This document shows positions 8,801 through 13,439 of a stretch of 13,439 nt of DNA, one piece after another. Below the pieces are notes generated by a model. The model ran no database searches. It had not been told where the DNA came from and saw nothing but the letters and a program-made list of their open reading frames with translations. The stretch comes from Spirogloea muscicola (taxonomy: Eukaryota > Streptophyta > Zygnematophyceae > Spirogloeales > Spirogloeaceae), in contig WELB01000094.1 in assembly GCA_009602725.1 (NCBI GenBank), positions 250,987 to 264,425 on the forward strand, written 5' to 3'. The position numbers were made by a program, and so were the translations under genes. The first letter of the stretch is position 1. Each line of letters starts with the position of its first letter.

Positions 8801-9149
8801 GGCACTGTAGCGGGGGGGCTTCCCGACTTTGGAGGGAGTCCGTACGTCTCGTACAGCTGGTGGCCAGGGGTCACCGAGTGGGCCACCGCGTCAGCCACTT
8901 GTGCTGCGCTCTAGTGTCGAGGCTTGCCCCCACTTTCTGTGCTGGCCTTGCACCGCTGCCCACCGCCTCCTTCAGGACGAGCCCTTCCCCTTGCCATTGG
9001 CGCTTTCTTGTCGGGATTTCCCCAGGACCTTATCCAGTCTTTTGGGCTTTTGGGCGTTTGGACGTTCCCAGTGGGGTTCAAAGCCACCGCCTCCCTGTGG
9101 GTGGGATGAGCAGCTTCCTAAGATGGGGTGAGTGCTCAGACCTCCGGAC
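8801..9149. other. Unassigned stretch beyond LINE L2
   Basis: Homology to L1 stops near 8800. Reading frames on both strands cross this GC-rich interval, the longest on the plus strand (8716-9249), but none has a recognisable domain, a good start context or splice partners, and the plus frame overlaps the antisense of L2. It may be the original flank of the insertion. Confidence 0.3.
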
Positions 9150-9235
9150 AGTCCTTGGGCTGGCCTCTCACAGCGCATTCATTATTACTTCAATCAGAAG
9201 AGCTGATTCTTCTGGAAAAAGCCAGCCCACAGAAA
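9150..9235. repeat. Pair of LINE tail fragments forming an inverted repeat
   Basis: TGGGCTGGC at 9156-9164 pairs with GCCAGCCCA at 9221-9229. The left half reads GGGCTGGCCTCTCACAGC, the exact complement of the 5057-5074 tail (GCTGTGAGAGGCCAGCCC). The right half reads CTGGAAAAAGCCAGCCCA like the L4 tail (CTGGAAAAGCCAGCCCA at 7872-7888). So two tail pieces in opposite orientations stand back to back, about 55 bases apart. Confidence 0.5.
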
Positions 9236-9239
9236 TTTG

Positions 9240-9656
9240 GATCATGTGAATCATGTGAAACACGTGCTTCTGTTCTATACCAAACTTGCACTTTCCCCGC
9301 CAGCGCAGCATTTCCGGGCGTTGTCGTTTGGGGACCAGTCGTGGGACGGAACGGCGGTGCGGGCGACGTGAGCCGGCCATGTGGCATGGCACGCGCCATA
9401 TCCCGAGTATCCCGGGCCACCGGCGCGGGGCCCCCCCTTGCTCGGGCGCCAGCGACCTCGCACGTGCGCCCGCCACGTCTGCCACGACGCCGCGCCGGGC
9501 GGCGAGCCCGCCACGTGCCCTCACCCGTACAGCGGGAGGTGGTCTCTCCCGGAAAAACGCAGGTTCTTTTCCACAGTAGATTATTATTCTTCCGAAGCGG
9601 AGGAGGTCCTCAAAGAGGCGGCTGGCGCCTTCCCCTCCCTCCATAGTCGCGAGCTC
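9240..9656 (+). promoter_or_regulatory. GC-rich upstream region with G-box (CACGTG) motifs
   Basis: CACGTG occurs at about 9260 (ACACGTGC), 9463 (GCACGTGC) and 9511 (CCACGTGC), with related CCACGTCTG at about 9473. CACGTG is the G-box core bound by bHLH and bZIP factors in plants. The region is GC-rich, carries no convincing reading frame with a good start, and leads into a (GCC)n leader and an ATG at 9824, so promoter function for that candidate gene is a reasonable inference. In such GC-rich DNA some of these hexamers may be chance. Confidence 0.35.
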
Positions 9657-9720
9657 GCCGCCGCCGCCGCCGCCAGCCGCCCCCCCACCGCCGCCGCCGC
9701 CGCTGCCACCGCCGCTCGAG
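9657..9720. repeat. (GCC)n trinucleotide-rich tract
   Basis: The tract consists of two GCC runs separated by AGCCGCCCCCCCA, and ends CTGCCACCGCCGCTC. Such tracts are common in GC-rich 5' leaders or as Ala/Pro codons. It also creates Gly-rich and Ala-rich artefact frames on both strands. Confidence 0.8.
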
Positions 9721-9823
9721 ACCCTCGCCGCGCTTTTGAGACCGGGGACGCGGCTGTCTGCCCGCGGAGGAGGAGGCTGGAGCCCCAACTGCGAGCCCTG
9801 CCGCCGGTGCCGGCTGCGCGTCC

Positions 9824-10203
9824 ATGACCGCCGCCGCCAGCCCGTGGAGGCCGCTGGCGCTGCTCGTGTCCGCCGCCATCATCGTGCAGGCCTTCACGCT
9901 CTGGGTGCTCATCGACTGAGCTCCCTCCTTCCGCGCTGGGCGCCCGGAACGCCGCGCTTCGGACGCCACGGCAGCGCTGCCGGTTCGTCGGCTAAGCGGC
10001 CCGATGGCGGTGGCGGCGGACGCCGAGCACTGCGTCGGCGCTCACGGCCTGGCCGGGCGCAAGGAGCGTGNGGCGGCGGCGGCGGCGGCGGCAGCGCCGG
10101 GCTCCTGCTGTCGCCGCGGGGCTGCAAGCGCATGCCGCCGTGGGGCGGCCTGTCGCGCGGCCGCCTGGAGATGATCAAGGAGGAGGACGTGACCGCGGAG
10201 TAG
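9824..10203 (+). CDS. Candidate first exon of a membrane protein, interrupted by TGA
   Basis: The ATG at 9824 begins a 31-codon frame: a short polar start (MTAAASPWRP), then a hydrophobic run (LALLVSAAIIVQAFTLWVLI) and D-TGA at 9917-9919. That looks like a signal anchor of a type II membrane protein such as a Golgi glycosyltransferase, or a single-span micropeptide. The same frame continues open past the TGA through RPERRASDATAALP and AADAEHCVGAHGLAGRKER to the unresolved base N at 10071. Beyond the N a different frame looks coding (SAGLLLSPRGCKRMPPWGG, RLEMIKEED) and ends with TAG at 10201-10203, so the N probably hides an indel. Possibilities are a sequencing error at the TGA, a small intron starting at one of the nearby GT sites, a true short ORF or uORF, or a decayed gene. 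The family is not recognised. A GAC|GTGACC donor at about 10190 could link onward to the exons at 11445. Confidence 0.35.
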
Positions 10204-11444
10204 GCGGCTACACTTGAAACCTCGACGCCATCTGCCGGAACCTCCGGTCCTATCTGTCAATGGCGATGTTGCCATTGCTGTGACCGAACGATTAAATTGC
10301 ATGGATAAACACTTGCGGAGCTCCCCTCCCCGCCGCCGGCACAACATTTTGTGCCATGGCAGGAGGCGCCGTGCGAAAATAAGCGCGGGCTAGCCAGCCC
10401 ATTGCGCTGGCAGAAGCCCAGCCTCCTTGCCTTTCTGAAGGGAGCTCGCAGCAGCTCCGAGACCTTCAGTAGTCATGGTGAATAAGCCCTTCGTCCATGT
10501 AAGCGGGCGCGGATAAAGCGGCACCTTCTGGGCATGGCGTGCAGTGGGTCGGACACGGCCAGCCAAAGCCCGAGGTTGCTTGCATTCATTTGATACTTTT
10601 GACCATTTCCATTTCCAATTTTACTTCCTTACTGTGAGCTATTTGACTGAGTCTGCCGTGGTCTGCTATGATGGTCACGTTTCCCGCTTAATGAATGACT
10701 GAAAACGACGAAAGCTTACAGATGTTGAGACGGCACGGACATTTAACTCTCAAATCGAAGCTGACAAACCCCCTTGGGTCACCCTCGAATGGTGGCCCCT
10801 TGGCAGCTTCTGCCGTTTTTAGACGCGTCGCCTGGCATTGTAAGCTGATTTTCATGTGGTTGTTCGTTACAGTTGCTGTTGTTGTGTAGGCAACTTAGGG
10901 TGTCATTTGAGTAACATGCAGGGTATCAGGCAGCGGTGACAAGCAGCTCAACCACAACAACCTAGCACATGCGTGCATATTCCCCACAGTTAGCAACTCT
11001 GCATGCCGACCAGAGCAGGTCAAGGAACGTGAACTGTGATCACAGGCTGCACTGTGTCTTGCTACATGCTCGATAGGGTGCATACCCAGATTCAAGGCTT
11101 GGTGTGACGTGCAAGCACTACACCTGTTGGGGCTCAGGATGCAATACACCTCTGCTTCGATCTTCATTGCAACTTCATGAAGCACACAGCACTACAACTG
11201 CTTTTCTTGTAATAAGGTTCTGGTCAATGTCCATTATTCATAGGTCCATCGTTACTGTGGTACCTGTCAGTCTGCCTGCTACCAGGAGAATGACTGTCTC
11301 CTTGAGGCAACGAAGGGGTTGTCAAAACAGACGAGATCGGTGCTTAGCAGCATCTGAACACAGCATTCATCCTAAGTGGGCGCCAACTCAACATCGAGTG
11401 GGGTTGGCAGTCCAAGCTCGTATTGCAGCTCCATTGAGCTGCAG
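10204..11444. other. Stretch without clear exon (intergenic or long intron)
   Basis: I see no exon with matched splice signals. ATTAAA at about 10291 resembles a polyadenylation signal. GCCAGCCCATTGCGCTGGC at 10393-10411 is a small inverted repeat related to the LINE tail hairpins, and GGACACGGCCAGCC at 10552-10565 resembles them too. If the 9824 exon and the 11445 exons belong to one gene, this is a roughly 1.2-kb intron; otherwise it is intergenic with weak tail fragments. Confidence 0.35.
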
Positions 11445-12140
11445 TACGACTTCGCTATCTGCAAATGTGTCATTTTCAAGCGCTCCAAATTTGGCAATTA
11501 TTGCCTCACTTGGCAAGACTGGCGGCCAGATGGACTAGCCAGAGGAAGTCGAGATGAGAGGGTCGCCACGAGCATTCACTATGGAGGCTTGTAAGTAACA
11601 TGCTTCGCAAATGCAGAAGCAAGGGCGGGATAGGTCGTAACTTAATATTATAGACTGTATTGACGGCTCTTCTGAGCTGGTCAACTAAGACATCGTTTGG
11701 CAAATTGGACGCCTTTGCTGTACAAACTATAGCTGCTCGAGCTCTCGGCTGCACGTAAGCAGGATTGACCTCTATTCGATCTTATGTGTTATCTTCTGAT
11801 GTCTCACTAGCTAGCTAGAAGACTCACTGACAAATGCAGCGGAACATGCAAGTGCCTGCCGCTCCCCGCAATGGCAGGGGTTGGCAGCCAGGAGCAAGTC
11901 ATTGCCTGCTTCACTTTGGCCGGCCGCAGCCGCAAGGGAAGACCTAAGGTATGTCTGATCTGTCTACTTGGTTGTAGTCAGAAGCCCTCGCATTATGTCA
12001 TGAAGGGGGCGAGTGGCCAGAAGTCTCTCGGCTGTGATCATCGTGCGAGCGGCAAGACCACCTGCGCGCACTATAGCGGAGATGCCATGGCCCCTCGCAA
12101 ACAGGCGCCGGTCCTTCATCCGCAGATCGCATTGCCTTGA
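11445..12140 (+). CDS. 3' exons of an unidentified gene (W/C-rich protein)
   Basis: Exons proposed are 11445-11590, 11840-11948 and 12021-12140 (TGA). The first ends GGCTT|GTAAGT, a near-ideal donor, two bases into a codon. The acceptor CAAATGCAG before 11840 supplies the third base (TT+C, Phe), keeping the frame. The second ends AAG|GTATGT, again strong. The third, after a 72-base intron, is in frame but has a weaker acceptor. The protein reads YDFAICKCVIFKRSKFGNYC, LTWQDWRPDG, RDERVATSIHYGG, F then GTCKCLPLP, SQEQVIACFTLAGRSRKGRPK, and a Lys/His-rich end. The density of Trp, Tyr, Cys and charged pairs is unlike chance translation. The 5' boundary is uncertain (AG also at 11427-11428) and upstream exons are missing. 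I do not recognise the family. It may be the continuation of the gene begun at 9824. Confidence 0.5.
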
Positions 12141-12353
12141 TTTGCTGATCAGAGGCTCCGGTAAGAGTGCACTGCTCGAACCAGCAGCAGGGAGAGGTTG
12201 GGCGCCATCGGTGGCTGCCAGCGAGCTTTAGCTACGCTGCAATGTGGCGGCCGTACACTGCAGGGGCAGAGTTCAATCGTGCTGGCCGTGAGTGAGCGCT
12301 CTGCAAAACTGGTTCTTGATTAACTAGCAGCACCATAATGAGAGTGAGCACTG
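12141..12353. other. Short convergent intergenic region
   Basis: This 213-base interval separates the plus-strand gene ending at 12140 from the minus-strand gene ending at 12354. It should hold the 3' ends of both transcripts. I see no clear polyadenylation signal and no hairpin of note. Confidence 0.35.
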
Positions 12354-12741
12354 CTAAGCCATGGCCGCGGGCATGCACGGGCTCTCACCAGCGTAGGCGG
12401 CCATGGCCTCTTCGATGGCGCGGTCCACCTCGGCGCGGTCTTCGGGAGTGAGCTCATGATAGCTGCGGGTGGGCGTAACTTGGAGAAGCGGTCGGGGCTC
12501 CGGCACAAAAACGCCGACGATGCAGTCGGAGTCGAGCGCGCCTGCAGTGTGGTAGTCGCTTGCTGCCGCGCCGCCACGGCTGAGAGGCTCGATGCTCTCC
12601 GATTCCACCTGCATCGTGAGACGGCCTCAGCATCAGAGATTGCACTTGGGTACTGAAAGACAGGCAGGTTGAAGCGAAAAGTGCGTGAAGTATCAGTAGA
12701 GAGAAAGAGAAGTGGGCCTGAGGGGGGAGATGGAGAGAGAT

Positions 12742-12829
<88 letters not shown>

Positions 12830-12830
12830 T

Positions 12831-12873
<43 letters not shown>

Positions 12874-12874
12874 N

Positions 12875-12940
<66 letters not shown>

Positions 12941-13439
12941 ATGAAATCACATGCTAAGCTCACCTCGGGTATCTCACTGAAGAGCTCGCCGTCGCTGTTG
13001 AGCACGGCGGGCAGGAACTGGGCCAGGATGCCGTGTGAGATGCCTCCGAGGACGCCCTTGGCGTTTACAACCTCCACCGAGAAGTGCACGTACGAGTTGG
13101 AGCGGCGGCGGAGTGCTGGCGGCGCAGCCCTCAGCGTGAGCCGCAGGCTCAGCCCGACGTTCGGCAAGGTGAGGAGGTACGCCTCGGCGTCGGCGTTGCC
13201 GCCGGCAGCGGCGGCCGTGGTGGCGTCCTCGGCCTCCAGCGCCATGGAGCCATCGTCAGCGGCCAGCGCGCCGTCGGGCGGGAGGGCCACCTGCCGGCCG
13301 TCGACGATGATGTTGCGGAGCAGCGGGCCGCCGCCGCCGGTGGCGGCGCCGCCGGAGCGGGTGTGCAGGAACACGGAGTGGCTGCCGTAGAGCACGGCGA
13401 CTCCGGTGGCGAAGGCCACGGGGGTGCGGCCGACGCCGG
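12354..13439 (-). CDS. Root-cap-family-like protein, 3' part (two exons)
   Basis: Exons on the minus strand are 13439-12964 (open at the window edge) and 12608-12354, with TAG at 12356-12354. The intron 12963-12609 is GAG|GTGAGC...GATGCAG|GTG, phase 0 on both sides. About 242 residues are visible. The N-terminal part reads [20 protein letters not shown], then [16 protein letters not shown]. Farther on come [20 protein letters not shown], then [19 protein letters not shown] (about residues 174-192). This order resembles the C-terminal module of plant root-cap / LEA-related proteins (Pfam Root_cap), which has a GLLFGSH-type strand, a D(G)xxV..P segment, a GVLG stretch and a Y.T.SLFS.DC.V..F end. 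Their biochemical function is poorly known; many are secreted. Here the usual final motif is followed by about 50 extra acidic residues ([20 protein letters not shown]), and Ala/Gly-rich inserts interrupt the middle. The start lies beyond the window. The family call rests on recalled motifs. Confidence 0.6.
12727..12939. repeat. Compound microsatellite (GA)n - T42 - N - (GA)n
   Basis: An interrupted (GA)n tract (about 12727-12825) is followed by CGAGTG, a T run at 12832-12873, an unresolved base at 12874 and a second (GA)n tract at 12875-12939. It sits entirely within the intron of the root-cap-like gene, read there as (TC)n-A42-(TC)n. The N at the T/GA junction suggests the length is not resolved in the assembly. 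Confidence 0.95.

Noticed and set aside
8716-9249. 177-residue plus-strand frame
   Set aside because: It starts antisense to LINE L2 and ends in tail fragments; no domain or codon pattern supports it.
9168-9788. 206-residue Gly-rich minus-strand frame
   Set aside because: It reads through the (GCC)n tract and a LINE tail, and has no recognisable domain or good start; the opposite strand offers a better explanation as leader DNA.
9917-9919. TGA as a selenocysteine codon or a reassigned stop
   Set aside because: I see no SECIS-like structure, and other elements in the window end normally on TGA or TAG; an error, small intron or true stop is simpler.
10695-10889. 64-residue plus-strand frame with a hydrophobic end
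   Set aside because: Low coding character, no splice partners and no match to known motifs.
12693-12957. Frames coding (SL)n-K14-(SL)n or (RE)n-F14-(RE)n proteins
   Set aside because: They are translations of the (GA)n/T42 microsatellite within an intron; splice signals on both sides fit and explain the sequence without them.
1-13439. CRISPR arrays, tRNA, rRNA, bacterial operons or insertion sequences
   Set aside because: Repeats are irregular LINE tails or microsatellites, no tRNA B-box context was found, and gene structure is eukaryotic.

Overview
The window reads as nuclear DNA of a eukaryote. Genes are split by GT..AG introns with consistent phases, exons are GC-rich and alanine-rich, introns and intergenic DNA have a balanced composition, and there are long (GA)n/(T)n microsatellites and 5'-truncated LINE retrotransposons. 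A gene resembling the plant 'root cap' family at the right edge suggests the green lineage, perhaps a streptophyte or other green alga. The organism itself cannot be named from the sequence.

Layout. (1) 3-2625, plus strand: a seven-exon gene, 5' partial and of unknown function, whose splice phases all fit. (2) 2626-3439: no gene seen. (3) 3440-9235: a graveyard of non-LTR retrotransposons. At least seven coding 3' ends plus several bare 3' tails of one LINE lineage lie here, nearly all on the minus strand and often head to tail. The longest copy (about 3440-4694) keeps a CCHC knuckle, a restriction-like-endonuclease-like stretch and the full C-terminus. Several tails carry a small GGGCTGG...CCAGCCC hairpin. 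(4) 9240-9823: a GC-rich, G-box-bearing, (GCC)n-bearing stretch that looks like a promoter and 5' leader. (5) 9824-10203, plus strand: an ATG followed by one hydrophobic segment, then an in-frame TGA; a possible first exon of a membrane protein. (6) 10204-11444: no clear exon. (7) 11445-12140, plus strand: two exons with excellent splice signals and a third less certain one, function unknown; this may be the 3' part of the gene begun at 9824. (8) 12354-13439, minus strand: the 3' part of a root-cap-like gene, two exons separated by an intron filled by (GA)n-T42-(GA)n. It is convergent with the preceding gene.

The genes show no evident functional link. No operon, CRISPR array, tRNA or rRNA was seen. 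I found no convincing new defence or mobile system. The most interesting material is the serial stacking of related LINE 3' ends with a conserved hairpin and conserved C-terminal motif, and three unidentified host genes. All gene models come from reading splice signals by eye and need transcript data.
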